This document shows, piece after piece, positions 24,716-33,072 of a DNA stretch of 57,836 bases; the stretch's first letter is position 1, and each line of letters starts with the position of its first letter. The position numbers and the translations under genes are program-made. The notes beneath the pieces are model-generated. The model searched no databases, had not been told where the DNA came from, and worked only from the letters and a program-made list of their open reading frames with translations. Origin of the DNA: an uncultured Paracoccus sp. (GTDB lineage: Bacteria > Pseudomonadota > Alphaproteobacteria > Rhodobacterales > Rhodobacteraceae); assembly GCF_947487305.1 (NCBI RefSeq), contig NZ_CANKWH010000003.1, positions 261,424 to 319,259 of the forward strand, read 5' to 3'.

Positions 24716-24737
24716 AGGGGGCCTTCGGGCCCCTTGT
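24716..24737 (+). terminator. Intrinsic terminator after the AGCS symporter
   Basis: GGGGCC (24718-24723), TTCG tetraloop, GGCCCC (24728-24733), extended by a G-T and an A-T pair. The stable UUCG loop is typical, but the trailing U-run is only two bases, so confidence is moderate. Confidence 0.6.
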
Positions 24738-24760
24738 CAATTCAATGGACCCGCAGACCC

Positions 24761-24908
24761 GGCCCGTGCGACCAGCACGGGCCAGCGTCCGACCGCCCCT
24801 CGGGCGGACGCTTTTTCGCCGGTCAGCGCCGAACAGCCCTTCCATATGTTTGCGCCATAAAGCCCTGTCGGCGAGCCGCCCCAGCGTCCCCCCGCGGTCG
24901 GACGCTGG
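24761..24908 (+). promoter_or_regulatory. Hairpin-rich leader of pheS, candidate attenuator
   Basis: Three stems lie in tandem. First, GGCCCGTGC (24761-24769) / GCACGGGCC (24775-24783). Immediately after it, AGCGTCCG (24784-24791) / CGGACGCT (24805-24812) is followed by TTTT, a terminator shape. Third, CCAGCGTCC (24881-24889) / GGACGCTGG (24900-24908). The 9-mer CCAGCGTCC also occurs at 24782-24790, so the right arm of the third stem could instead pair with the first copy and disrupt the terminator. This gives mutually exclusive folds before pheS. No Phe-rich leader peptide was found. Confidence 0.5.
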
Positions 24909-24987
24909 CCCTCATCCACCCCTTCGCGCTTCCCCCTCGCGCGCCGAAATGCTAACGCATCCCGCGACAAGACGCTCGAGGCACAAG

Positions 24988-26070
24988 ATGGACGACCTGA
25001 CCCCCCTTCGCCAGCTTTGGCTGGACCGCATCACCAGTGCCGCCGATCCGGCGCAGATCGAGGAGGTGCGGCTGGCGGCGCTTGGCAAGAAGGGCGAGAT
25101 CAGCCTGAAGATGCGCGAGCTGGGCAAGATGACGCCCGAGGAACGCCAGACCACCGGCAAGGCCCTGAACGAACTGCGCGACGAGCTTGACGCCGCGCTC
25201 CGCGCCCGCAAGCTGGCGCTGGAGGATGCGGCACTCGACGCGCGTCTGGCCAGCGAATGGCTGGATGTGACCCTGCCGGGCCGCCCGCGCCCCGCCGGCA
25301 CCATCCACCCGATCAGCCAGGTCATGGACGAGGTGACGGCGATTTTCGCCGATATGGGCTTTGCCGTTGCCGAAGGCCCGCAGGTCGAAAGCGACTGGTA
25401 TAATTTCGACGCGCTGAACATCGCGCCCGAACATCCCGCCCGGCAGGAACATGACACCTTCTTCATGCACCGCGCCCCCGGCGACGACCGCCCGCCGCAT
25501 GTGCTGCGCACCCATACCTCGCCGGTGCAGATCCGCGCCATGCAGGAAACGGGCGCGCCGATCCGCGTCATCGCCCCGGGCCGGGTCTATCGCATGGACA
25601 TGGACCAGACCCATACGCCGATGTTCCACCAGCTCGAGGGGCTGGCCATCGGCCGCGACATCTCGATGGCCCAGCTGAAATGGACGCTGGAGGAATTCTG
25701 CCGCGCCTTCTTCGAAGTGCCCTCGGTCGAACTGCGCTTCCGCGCGTCGCACTTCCCCTTCACCGAACCCTCGGCCGAGGTCGATATCCGCTGTTCCTGG
25801 GAAAACGGCCAGCTGAAGATCGGCGAGGGCGACAGTTGGATGGAAATTCTGGGCTCGGGCATGGTGCATCCGCATGTCCTGCGCTCGGGCGGGGTCGATC
25901 CCGACGAATGGCAGGGCTTTGCCTTCGGCATGGGCATCGACCGGCTGGCGATGCTGAAATACGGCATCCCGGACCTGCGCGCCTTCTTCGAGGCGGATCT
26001 GCGCTGGTTGCGGCATTACGGGTTTGCTGCGGGGGATGTGCCGAGTGTGGCGGGTGGGTTGAGCAGGTGA
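24988..26070 (+). CDS. pheS: Phenylalanyl-tRNA synthetase alpha subunit
   Basis: Charges tRNA-Phe as part of an alpha2-beta2 enzyme. The 360-residue product has an N-terminal coiled-coil (about 1-90) and the class II core: motif 1 near [31 protein letters not shown], motif 2 [20 protein letters not shown] and motif 3 [18 protein letters not shown]. The frame stays open to 24745, but the chosen ATG has GAGG upstream and gives the usual start MDDLTPLRQ. Unlike most bacteria, pheT does not follow directly; about 1.9 kb of other genes intervene. Confidence 0.97.
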   Translation: MDDLTPLRQLWLDRITSAADPAQIEEVRLAALGKKGEISLKMRELGKMTPEERQTTGKALNELRDELDAALRARKLALEDAALDARLASEWLDVTLPGRPRPAGTIHPISQVMDEVTAIFADMGFAVAEGPQVESDWYNFDALNIAPEHPARQEHDTFFMHRAPGDDRPPHVLRTHTSPVQIRAMQETGAPIRVIAPGRVYRMDMDQTHTPMFHQLEGLAIGRDISMAQLKWTLEEFCRAFFEVPSVELRFRASHFPFTEPSAEVDIRCSWENGQLKIGEGDSWMEILGSGMVHPHVLRSGGVDPDEWQGFAFGMGIDRLAMLKYGIPDLRAFFEADLRWLRHYGFAAGDVPSVAGGLSR

Positions 26071-26087
26071 GGCGAGATCGAATACGA

Positions 26088-26426
26088 ATGAGATACTTCG
26101 GTCGCTGCCTCGGATTCCTAGTTGCGCCGCTGGCGAGAATTGCAGGCTATATCCCTGATCGGCTGAAGGATCGCTGGGTAGCAGGTGCGGCAAGCGGCCT
26201 CGGAGTCGCCGGAATTGGGGCAAACGTTTTCTTGTCTGCTCTCGGATTTACGGCAGTAACTCATAGTTCAGGCGCGGCAATTTTGACTGGCGCTGGTGGA
26301 TACGTTGCCGGAACCATTGGTGTTGCATCGGTGGCATCATTTCTGATGCTGCCGATTACAATATTAGTCTTTGTGATCTGCGCGATTGTCGGAATGTTTG
26401 TGCTGCTAAAGCGCAAGCGAGCGTGA
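26088..26426 (+). CDS. Uncharacterised 112-residue membrane protein between pheS and pheT
   Basis: Starts 17 bp after pheS. The product is hydrophobic and Gly/Ala rich, with two or three possible helices (GVAGIGANVFLSALGF; AAILTGAGGYVAGTIG; FLMLPITILVFVICAIVGMFVLL) and a basic tail LKRKRA. Glycine-zipper-like spacing in the middle recalls small membrane-active proteins or toxins, but there is no family match I can name. Codons end in A or T far more often (ATT, ACA, ATA, TTA) than in the surrounding genes, suggesting recent transfer. The ribosome site (GAGGCGAG) is weak. Confidence 0.55.
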   Translation: MRYFGRCLGFLVAPLARIAGYIPDRLKDRWVAGAASGLGVAGIGANVFLSALGFTAVTHSSGAAILTGAGGYVAGTIGVASVASFLMLPITILVFVICAIVGMFVLLKRKRA

Positions 26427-26446
26427 GGTGGGGTCAGGAACCGTAG

Positions 26447-26465
26447 GGTGGGGTTCAACCCCACC
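26447..26465. repeat. Inverted repeat downstream of the pheS-adjacent gene
   Basis: GGTGGGGTT (26447-26455) and AACCCCACC (26457-26465) form a nearly loop-less perfect palindrome. Similar TAGGGTGGGGTT strings continue on the right (AAGCCCACC). It may be a terminator stem or a copy of a dispersed repeat; no U-run is present. Confidence 0.5.
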
Positions 26466-26566
26466 AAGCCCACCCTCCCACCGCACATCCCGGTGACTCC
26501 CCCCTCCCATCCCTTCACCTTCCCGCCCCTTTCGCGCATTCTAAGAAAAAACCACAAGGCGGGCAG

Positions 26567-27154
26567 ATGATGATGACCAGGACACCGAAAACCAGGACCG
26601 AGCCGAAGCTGACGAAGCCCGCGCGGACCACGCCGGAGCTGAAGGCGCCGACCACCCCTCCCAAGGCCGCCGCCCAGAAGCCCGACCAGAAACCCCTCGT
26701 CGCCCCCTCCGGCGCGCCGAAATTCGCCGGTGCCCCCACCATCATCCCGCCCGCCGCCACCCCGCCCGCCATCACCATCCCGGTTCCGGCCATTGCCGAG
26801 GATCTCTGGCCGCAGGAGGACGCGGCGGATCAGGCGACGCTCCATGCCGCAGAGGAGGTGTTCAACCATCTGCTGGCGCGGGTGAAGGAGTTTCAGGCGA
26901 ACCTGCCCGCCCATCACGAGCTGGGCATCCAGCTGGCGAATTATGGCGGAGAACGCGCGCTGCATGTGCGGGGCATGGGCTTTCGCAACCCGAACATCAT
27001 CGAATTCTATGGGCTTCTGGATGGCGACCGACAGGTCACGGTCGTTCAGCACGTCTCGCAGCTGAATTTTCTGCTGATCGCGGTGCCGCCGGTGGCCGAG
27101 CAGGAACCCTATCGCATCGGCTTCGGCGCGGAACTGCGCACCGACAAGGGCTGA
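26567..27154 (+). CDS. DUF6173 family protein
   Basis: The 195-residue protein has a first half (1-75) that is a low-complexity Pro/Lys/Ala/Thr linker. The second half is a compact domain: EEVFNHLLARVKEFQANLP helix, then ALHVRGMGFRNPNIIEFYG, VTVVQHVSQLNFLLIAVPP and EPYRIGFGAEL. The QHVSQLxFLL...IGF pattern matches DUF6173, whose function is unknown. No signal peptide. Two consecutive extra ATGs at the start make the exact start uncertain. It lies alone between the 112-residue gene and two leftward membrane genes. Confidence 0.78.
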   Translation: MMMTRTPKTRTEPKLTKPARTTPELKAPTTPPKAAAQKPDQKPLVAPSGAPKFAGAPTIIPPAATPPAITIPVPAIAEDLWPQEDAADQATLHAAEEVFNHLLARVKEFQANLPAHHELGIQLANYGGERALHVRGMGFRNPNIIEFYGLLDGDRQVTVVQHVSQLNFLLIAVPPVAEQEPYRIGFGAELRTDKG

Positions 27155-27158
27155 TCCG

Positions 27159-27389
27159 CTAGATCCACCAGGGTTTCCCGATCAGCCAGACGATCAGCGC
27201 CATCATCACCGTGGCGGCGCCCATCACGAGGTTGAACGGGGAGCCGGCGATCAGCGCCATGGCCAGCAGGGCCAGCCACAGCGCCACAATCATCAGCCGC
27301 GCCTCGCGCCGGCCTGTCGCCAGATGCCACAACCCGATCGCCCCGCCGCAGAGGAGGACGGTCCCGACGGTGATAAGCGCGGCCTGCAC
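27159..27389 (-). CDS. Small membrane protein downstream of the TM2 gene
   Basis: Seventy-six residues with two to three hydrophobic helices (ALITVGTVLLCGGAIGLWHL; LMIVALWLALLAMALIAGS; LVMGAATVMMALIVWLIG), a basic loop (TGRREAR) between the first two, and a KPWWI end. No motif or family recognised. It starts 4 bp after the stop of the TM2-domain gene, so the two form an operon; converges with the DUF6173 gene 4 bp away. Confidence 0.65.
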   Translation of the reverse strand: MQAALITVGTVLLCGGAIGLWHLATGRREARLMIVALWLALLAMALIAGSPFNLVMGAATVMMALIVWLIGKPWWI

Positions 27390-27393
27390 GGGG

Positions 27394-27711
27394 CTAATAC
27401 CGCGCCAGTTCCGAGGCGATGCGCTGGCGGTTCACGGCATTGTCTTCCTCGATCATGCCGGGGATCAGGAACAGGTCCACGATCACCCAGAGGCAGACGA
27501 AGCCCAGCAGCGGGAAGCCGATCAGGATCGGCGCGGTCAGCCAGCCGAGGCCCCAGGTCGCCGCCATGAGGATGCCGCTGACCCAGCGGCCCAGATAGAT
27601 CCGGTGCACGCCAAAGCCCCAGAGGAAGATCAAGAGCAGATAGGCGACCAGCGGCGATTTCGCCTCGTTGGTCACGCGCTGCTCGATCAGCAGTTGCTCT
27701 TGCACGGTCAT
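27394..27711 (-). CDS. TM2 domain-containing membrane protein
   Basis: The 105-residue protein contains a TM2 domain: KSPLVAYLLLIFLWGFGVHRIYLGR (first helix and the G-x-H-R/x-F/I-Y-L-G signature, quoted as GVHRIYLG) followed by a second helix pair with LLGFVCLWVIVDLFLIPGM, including the conserved D-x-F. The N-terminus (QEQLLIEQRVTNEAK) is soluble. TM2 proteins are of unknown or diverse function in bacteria. First gene of a leftward two-gene operon divergent from pheT. Confidence 0.85.
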   Translation of the reverse strand: MTVQEQLLIEQRVTNEAKSPLVAYLLLIFLWGFGVHRIYLGRWVSGILMAATWGLGWLTAPILIGFPLLGFVCLWVIVDLFLIPGMIEEDNAVNRQRIASELARY

Positions 27712-27814
27712 CTTTCGGGTCTTTCTCCACGCAGGGAATTAATGTTCATGGCATTAACATAGGGGGTCGTGGGTCCGAAACAAGACCCGGCGCCACGCAA
27801 TCGCGCGCGCGCAG

Positions 27815-27869
27815 CCGGTGTACGCCCGGTGTACGCCCTGTGCACATCCGGTGTACGCCCAGTGCGCCT
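27815..27869. repeat. Five-unit 11-bp tandem repeat upstream of pheT
   Basis: Units at 27815, 27826, 27837, 27848 and 27859. Three are identical (CCGGTGTACGC) and two are variants (CCTGTGCACAT, CCAGTGCGCCT). The period is about one helical turn, so repeated GTGTAC/GTGCAC cores face the same side of the DNA. GTGCAC and GTAC are palindromic cores. The array lies 89 bp before the pheT start and 104 bp before the TM2 gene start, in the divergent control region. Confidence 0.85.
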
Positions 27870-27957
27870 GTCCCCGCAGGCCTACCAATCCCCGCGCACA
27901 TCGGATAGACCCGCGCCAAAGCGAACACGGCCCCGGCCCGCAGCGACGGTTTCTGAC

Positions 27958-30345
27958 ATGAAATTCACCCTTACCTGGCTCAAAGAGCATCTCGACACCA
28001 CGGCCTCGCTCGACGAGATCACCGAGGCCCTGACCGATCTCGGCCTCGAGGTCGAAGAGGCCGCCGATCCGGCGGGCAAGCTGAGGAATTTCACCATCGC
28101 CAAGGTGCTGGAGGCTACGCCCCATCCCGATGCCGACCGCCTGCGGGTGCTGAAGGTGGCGACCGACGAGGGCGAGAAGCAGATCGTCTGCGGCGCCCCG
28201 AACGCCCGCGCCGGGCTGATCGGCGTGCTGGCCAAGCCCGGCGATTACGTTCCGGGCATCGACACCACGCTGAGCGTCGGCAAGATCCGCGGCATCGAGA
28301 GCCACGGCATGATGGCCTCGGAACGCGAACTGGAACTGTCGGACGAACATAACGGCATCATCGAACTGCCCTCGGGCGAGGTCGGCCAGCGCTTCACCGA
28401 CTGGCTGGCGGCGAACGCGCCGGAAAAGATCGATCCGATGATCCATGTGAAGATCACCCCCAACCGTCCCGACGCGCTTGGCGTGCACGGCATCGCCCGC
28501 GATCTGGCGGCGCGGGGTCTGGGCGTGCTGAAGCCGGTGCGCTCGGTGCAGATCGCCGGCAGCTTCCCCTCGCCCATCGGCGTCACCATCGCCCCCGAGG
28601 TAGCCGCCAAGGTGCTCTTCTTCTCAGGCCGGCTGGTGCGCGGCGTCAAGAACGGCCCCAGCCCCGACTGGTTGCAAAAACGCCTGCGCGCCATCGGGCT
28701 GCGTCCGATCAGCGCGCTGGTCGACATCACCAATTTCTTCACCTTCGACCTGAACCGCCCGCTGCATGTCTTCGACGCGGCCAAGGTCCACGGCGACCTG
28801 ATCCTGCGTTCCGCGAAGTCGGGCGAAGAAATCGTGGCGCTGGACGACAAGACCTATGCCCTGCCCGAAGGCGCGGTGGTCATCTGCGACGCCAACGGCC
28901 CGGAAAGCATCGCCGGGATCATGGGCGGCGCGGCCTCGGGGTCCACCGACGAGACCACCGATGTCTTCATCGAAGCCGCCTATTTCGACCCGATCAGCAC
29001 CGCCGCCACCGGTCGGGCGCTGAAGATCAATTCCGACGCCCGCTATCGCTTCGAGCGCGGCATCGACCCGGCCTTTACCCTGCAGGGGCTGGACCTGGCG
29101 ACACAGATGGTCATGGACCTCTGCGGCGGCGAGCCGTCCGAGGTGGTCACTGCCGGGGCGATCCCGACCGGTGACCGTGCCTATCGGCTGAACCCGGCGC
29201 GTGTCGCCAGTCTCGTCGGCCTCGACATCCCCGAGGCCACGCAGCGCGCCACGCTCGAGGCGCTCGGCTTCCGGCTGGAAGGCGAGATGGCCCATCCGCC
29301 GAGCTGGCGCCCCGATGTGCTGGGCGAGGCCGACCTGGTCGAGGAAATCGCCCGCATCGCCAGCCTGACGAAGCTCGAGGGCAAGCCGCTGCCCCGCCCG
29401 CAGCCGGGCGTGCCGCTGCCGGTGCTGACGCCCTTGCAGATGCGCGAAAAGGCCGCCCGCCGTCAGGCGGCGGCCCTGGGCTACAATGAGTGCGTGACCT
29501 ACAGCTTCATCGACCAGAAGTCGGCGGAACTGTTCGCTGGCGGCACCGATGCGGTGCGCGTCGAGAACCCGATCAGCAGCGAGATGACCCATCTGCGCCC
29601 CGACCTTCTGCCCGGCCTTCTGGCCGCCGCCGCCCGCAATCAGGCGCGCGGCTTCGCCGATCTGGCGCTGTTCGAGGTCGGTCCGGTCTTCTCGGGTGGT
29701 GAGCCGGGCGATCAGGCGCTGCAGCTCAGCGGTCTGCTGGTCGGTTCGACCGCGCCGCGCGATCCCTATGGCAGCCGCCGCAAGGTCGATCTCTATGACG
29801 CCAAGGCCGATGCCGAGGCGGTGCTGGCCGCCATCGGCGCGCCGGCCAGGGCCCAGATCAACCGCAAGCTGGACGGCTGGTGGCATCCGGGCCGGTCGGG
29901 CAATATCGCCCTTGGTCCGAACGTGCTGGCAAGCTTCGGCGAGATTCACCCCAAGATCCTGCGCGAGATGGATGTGAAAGGCCCTGCCGTCGGCTTCACC
30001 ATCCGGCTGGTTAATGTGCCCTTCCCGAAGGTCAAGACGCCCACCCGCCCGGCGCTGGAGGCTTCGGGCCTGCAGGCGGTCGAGCGTGACTTTGCCTTTG
30101 TCGTGGACGGGCAGGTCGAGGCACTGACGCTGGTCAATGCCGCCGCCGGGGCCGACAAGACGCTGATCGAGAAGGTCACGGTCTTTGACCAGTTCACCGG
30201 GCTCGAGGGCGGCAAGAAGTCGATCGCGATTACCACGCGCCTGCAGCCACGCGACAGGACCCTGACCGATGCCGAGATCGAGGCCGTCAGCCAGAAGATC
30301 ATCGAGAAGGTGCAGAAGGCAACCGGCGGCACGCTGCGCGCCTGA
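27958..30345 (+). CDS. pheT: Phenylalanyl-tRNA synthetase beta subunit
   Basis: The 795-residue product has full family length. It starts MKFTLTWLKEHLDTTASLDE; an EMAP/OB tRNA-binding domain spans about 39-150 (ATPHPDADRLRVLKV; GIESHGMMASE). The B3/B4 editing domain follows (ALVDITNFFTFDLNRPLH), then B5, the catalytic-like core (TYSFIDQKSAELF; NPISSEMTHLRPDLLPGLL) and a C-terminal FDX-ACB anticodon-binding domain (PALEASGLQAVERDFAF). The open frame extends 63 codons upstream across the 11-bp repeats, but the chosen ATG gives the standard N-terminus. Separated from pheS by about 1.9 kb, so it needs its own promoter. Confidence 0.97.
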   Translation: MKFTLTWLKEHLDTTASLDEITEALTDLGLEVEEAADPAGKLRNFTIAKVLEATPHPDADRLRVLKVATDEGEKQIVCGAPNARAGLIGVLAKPGDYVPGIDTTLSVGKIRGIESHGMMASERELELSDEHNGIIELPSGEVGQRFTDWLAANAPEKIDPMIHVKITPNRPDALGVHGIARDLAARGLGVLKPVRSVQIAGSFPSPIGVTIAPEVAAKVLFFSGRLVRGVKNGPSPDWLQKRLRAIGLRPISALVDITNFFTFDLNRPLHVFDAAKVHGDLILRSAKSGEEIVALDDKTYALPEGAVVICDANGPESIAGIMGGAASGSTDETTDVFIEAAYFDPISTAATGRALKINSDARYRFERGIDPAFTLQGLDLATQMVMDLCGGEPSEVVTAGAIPTGDRAYRLNPARVASLVGLDIPEATQRATLEALGFRLEGEMAHPPSWRPDVLGEADLVEEIARIASLTKLEGKPLPRPQPGVPLPVLTPLQMREKAARRQAAALGYNECVTYSFIDQKSAELFAGGTDAVRVENPISSEMTHLRPDLLPGLLAAAARNQARGFADLALFEVGPVFSGGEPGDQALQLSGLLVGSTAPRDPYGSRRKVDLYDAKADAEAVLAAIGAPARAQINRKLDGWWHPGRSGNIALGPNVLASFGEIHPKILREMDVKGPAVGFTIRLVNVPFPKVKTPTRPALEASGLQAVERDFAFVVDGQVEALTLVNAAAGADKTLIEKVTVFDQFTGLEGGKKSIAITTRLQPRDRTLTDAEIEAVSQKIIEKVQKATGGTLRA

Positions 30346-30378
30346 ACCTTTCATCTTGGTCCAAATATCCTCGGGGGT

Positions 30379-30399
30379 CCGGGGGCGGAAAGCCCCCGG
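30379..30399. terminator. Hairpin between convergent pheT and lpxK
   Basis: CCGGGGGC (30379-30386), loop GGAAA, GCCCCCGG (30392-30399), preceded by AAATATCCTCGGGGG. It lies between two convergent stops and can serve both strands. It has no U-run; strings of this form recur at gene ends in Rhodobacterales as I remember them, so it may be a family of dispersed terminator-like elements. Confidence 0.6.
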
Positions 30400-30401
30400 G
30401 C

Positions 30402-31382
30402 TCACGCCGGAAACAGACGATCCAGCGCATCCGTCAGCGGCGCGGGATCGCTGATCTGCAGCCGCACCGGCAGGGCCAGCACCTTCGGGCGGAACTCGCG
30501 CGGCAGGCGCACGGCGTCCTTCTCGGTCGTCACCAGCTGCGCACCCGACAGCCGCGCCTCGGTTTCCAGCCGCGTGAGCAGACCGGCGGTGAAGGGCTGG
30601 TGATCGTCCAGCGCCTCGCCTCGAACCAGATCGGCGCCCAATCCGGCGAGCGTGGCAAAGAATTTCTCGGGATGGCCGATCCCGGCAAAGGCCAGCACGC
30701 GATGGCCCTGCCAGTCGATCCCGGTCTGCAAGGGGTCCAGCGCGCCCCGCAGGTGGGGAATGCCGCCGGGCGCAGAAAATCGCGTCTGCGCGGCCTCTGG
30801 CCCGATCGACAGCAGCAGGTCGGCCCGCTCAAGACCCACATCCACCGGCTCGCGCAGCGGACCAGCGGGCAGGCAGAGCCCATTGCCAAAGCCCTTCGCG
30901 GCATCGACCACGATCAGCGACAGGTCATGCGACAGCGCCGGGTCCTGAAAGCCGTCATCCAGGATGATCGCCTGCGCCCCGTCCGCGATGGCCGCGCGCG
31001 CTCCGGCAAGACGGTCCCTGGACACCCAAGCCGGCCCGAAGGCCGAGATCAGCAGCGGCTCGTCCCCGGTCAGGGCGGCGTCATGGCTGCGCTCGTCGAC
31101 CCTGAGCGGCCCGGTCGCAGATCCGCCATAGCCGCGCGAGACGACATGCGCCGCCACCCCGCGTGCCTGCAGCGCCTGGAGCAGATGGATGACCGTCGGG
31201 GTCTTGCCGGTGCCCCCGGCATTCAGGTTGCCCACGCAGATCACCGGCACCGCAAGTTTCTCGCGCGCGCCGCGGGCCAGCCGGCGCGCGGTGCCGGCGG
31301 CATAAAGCGCGCCAAGCGGTGACAGCAGCCGTGCCGCCAGCGTCGGCGGGCGGTGATACCAGAAGGCGGGTGGGCGACTCAT
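30402..31382 (-). CDS. lpxK: Tetraacyldisaccharide 4'-kinase (lipid A)
   Basis: The 326-residue product phosphorylates the 4' position of the lipid A disaccharide at the inner membrane. The N-terminal hydrophobic helix ([16 protein letters not shown]) anchors it. The P-loop [12 protein letters not shown] is at 51-62, followed by SRGYGG, the LDDGFQD motif (catalytic Asp region) and a late [10 protein letters not shown]. The length is normal. The start overlaps the stop of waaA by 4 bp (ATGA), so lipid A phosphorylation and Kdo addition are co-expressed. Confidence 0.96.
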   Translation of the reverse strand: MSRPPAFWYHRPPTLAARLLSPLGALYAAGTARRLARGAREKLAVPVICVGNLNAGGTGKTPTVIHLLQALQARGVAAHVVSRGYGGSATGPLRVDERSHDAALTGDEPLLISAFGPAWVSRDRLAGARAAIADGAQAIILDDGFQDPALSHDLSLIVVDAAKGFGNGLCLPAGPLREPVDVGLERADLLLSIGPEAAQTRFSAPGGIPHLRGALDPLQTGIDWQGHRVLAFAGIGHPEKFFATLAGLGADLVRGEALDDHQPFTAGLLTRLETEARLSGAQLVTTEKDAVRLPREFRPKVLALPVRLQISDPAPLTDALDRLFPA

Positions 31383-32554
31383 GCCTTGATCCCTTTCAAC
31401 AGGTTCATCACCGGGCGCGCGATCTCCAGCGCGACGCCGGCGCCACCGGTGCTGACCGCCCAGGCATTGGCGGCCAGGGTGGCGACCTGCTGGGCCTGCG
31501 ACAGCTGCGTGACCGCGACCGCCAGGTCGCCGGCATCACGCAGCCGCCGCGTCGCGCCGGCACCGTCGAGCTGGCGCCAGACCACCTCGTGCCGGCCGAT
31601 CTGCGGCCCGTGCATGATCGCCGAGCCGAGCGAGGCTGGCTCGAACGGGTGGCGCGCCGTCGCATCTTCGCCCGACAGCGTGCCGCCCATGTAGCAAAGC
31701 GGCGCCAGCCGGTACCACAGGCCCAGCTCCTGCGCATCCTCGGCGAATTGCACCTGCACCTCGGTCGTCGGGTCCTCGTCGGCATTGCGCCGTGCCACCA
31801 CCAGCCCGCCCGCCTCGAAGCGGTCGGCCATGGCATCGGCCACGGCCGGATCGGCGGGGTTCACCACCAGCAGCGCCTTGTGCGAGTGGCGCAGCGCCGC
31901 CAGATGCGCCTGGAACACCGCCTCCTCCTCGGCCACGGGCAGGGCGGTGGCCAGCCAGACATGGCGCCCGCGCAGCATCGCCGCCAGGGTCATGCGCTCG
32001 CCCTCGAAGCCGGGCAGGGGATCGCGGATCTCGGTCACCGGGCCGGTCAGGCGGATGCGGGCGGCGGGCAGGCCCATCGCAAGTGCGGCCTTGCGGCTGG
32101 CCTCGTCGGTGACGCAGATCACCTCGGCCGGTTCCAGAAGGTGCCGCTGCAGGCTGCGCTCCAGCCCCCAGACGGGTTTCTCGCGGATGGCGATCTGGCC
32201 AAGGACCAGCGGCGTGGCCCCGGCTTCGGCTGCGCTGATCAGGGCGGCGGGAAGATCATCGCCCAAGAGAAGGATCGCCCTTGGCTGCGCCTCGGCCAAG
32301 AGCTGTGGCGCGGCGACGGGATCGTCGGCCACATCGGGCAGGCCGTCGCGGCCAAGAAACAGGATACGCAGGTCGGGCGTGGCCTTCCGCATCGCCGCGA
32401 CAACCTGATCTGCCGCCGCCGCCGCCTCGGGCGTTGCCCGCAGGATCAAGAGCGGTCCTTTGCCCGACGGCAGCGACAGGTTCTGCAACCGCCCGCCGCG
32501 CTTGCGGCGCAGCTCCAGCCAAAGCCCAAGCGAACCAAGGCTGGAGCGGGACAT
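31379..32554 (-). CDS. waaA: Kdo transferase family protein (WaaA/KdtA-like), divergent N-terminus
   Basis: Adds Kdo from CMP-Kdo to lipid A precursor. The C-terminal half fits the family: [35 protein letters not shown] and the sugar-nucleotide region CYMGGTLSG followed by [16 protein letters not shown]. The N-terminal half departs from the usual pattern: the membrane anchor and WIHAVSVGE block with the catalytic Glu are replaced by a short basic start and [13 protein letters not shown], where only Glu in TPE could be equivalent. At 391 residues it is somewhat short. It may be a second, specialised member; the lpxK and DUF4170 neighbours support a lipid A role. Start overlaps the DUF4170 stop (TGATG). 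Confidence 0.82.
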   Translation of the reverse strand: MSRSSLGSLGLWLELRRKRGGRLQNLSLPSGKGPLLILRATPEAAAAADQVVAAMRKATPDLRILFLGRDGLPDVADDPVAAPQLLAEAQPRAILLLGDDLPAALISAAEAGATPLVLGQIAIREKPVWGLERSLQRHLLEPAEVICVTDEASRKAALAMGLPAARIRLTGPVTEIRDPLPGFEGERMTLAAMLRGRHVWLATALPVAEEEAVFQAHLAALRHSHKALLVVNPADPAVADAMADRFEAGGLVVARRNADEDPTTEVQVQFAEDAQELGLWYRLAPLCYMGGTLSGEDATARHPFEPASLGSAIMHGPQIGRHEVVWRQLDGAGATRRLRDAGDLAVAVTQLSQAQQVATLAANAWAVSTGGAGVALEIARPVMNLLKGIKA

Positions 32555-32799
32555 CAGCTACCCAGTTCCTCGGTCGGGCTGACCGGCGTTTCCTCGTCGC
32601 GCAGCCGGTGAAGGTGCGCGATGAAATAGCGGGTCTGGGCGCTGTCGACGGTGCGATGCGCCTCGGCTTTCCAGGCGTTGTAGGCCTGTTCGTAATTCGG
32701 GAAGATGCCGACGACATGGATCTGGCTGGTATCGCGGAATTCGGTCTTCTGCGGATCGACAAGCTCGCCGCCGAAGACAAGGTGCAAACGCTGGCTCAT
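32554..32799 (-). CDS. DUF4170 domain-containing protein
   Basis: Eighty-one residues: MSQRLHLVFGGELVDPQKTEF, then HVVGIFPNYEQAYNAWKAEAHRTVDSAQTRYFIAHLHRL (quoted core: NYEQAYNAWKAEAHRTVDSA). This matches DUF4170, small proteins regularly next to Kdo transferase genes in alphaproteobacteria. No catalytic motif. It heads the DUF4170-waaA-lpxK operon with an overlapping stop/start to waaA, and starts after an AGGAGG-like site (read leftward, AGGCCC-preceded). A regulatory or structural partner role is inferred from conserved order. Confidence 0.88.
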   Translation of the reverse strand: MSQRLHLVFGGELVDPQKTEFRDTSQIHVVGIFPNYEQAYNAWKAEAHRTVDSAQTRYFIAHLHRLRDEETPVSPTEELGS

Positions 32800-33003
32800 A
32801 GGGCCTCCTGCAATTCGTTTCGCGGGGGAAATTAACCCGTGCCGGCGGGGAACTCTAGCAAGATTGTCTCAAAGGCTAAGGGCTTTGAATTTGCTGGGAA
32901 TCGGCAGACAGGTTATCACCGGAGAGTGAGCGGGCAGAAGGTCGCCCCGGTGAGTTTCAAACCCTGACAGAATGCCTGCGGTGGAAGTGGGGCGCATGGG
33001 GGG

Positions 33004-33038
33004 AGGGTTCCGGTTGACCTGTTTGCGACCGGAACCCT
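33004..33038. repeat. 11-bp inverted repeat downstream of the ChaC-like gene
   Basis: AGGGTTCCGGT (33004-33014) and ACCGGAACCCT (33028-33038) with a 13-nt loop. The rightward side ends TTTCTAT, the leftward side in C's, so it looks more like a rightward terminator, although no rightward gene precedes it. The surrounding gap (32800-33072) otherwise holds only a weaker stem CACCGG/CCGGTG near 32917-32950. Confidence 0.55.
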
Positions 33039-33072
33039 TTCTATCGTAAGCTGCTTTACCTCCGGGCTGACG

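Noticed and set aside
24846..24860. Mini-frame Met-Phe-Ala-Pro as a Phe leader peptide
   Set aside because: Only one Phe codon, no ribosome site and downstream of the terminator-like stem, so it cannot act as a classical attenuator peptide.
24745..24987. In-frame N-terminal extension of pheS
   Set aside because: Crosses the leader hairpins, is Arg/Pro-rich, and the normal PheS start with a ribosome site is at 24988.
27815..27869. CRISPR array
   Set aside because: Units are contiguous 11-mers with no spacers; no cas genes are present anywhere in the window.
27769..27957. In-frame N-terminal extension of pheT
   Set aside because: Would translate the 11-bp repeats; the standard PheT N-terminus begins at 27958.
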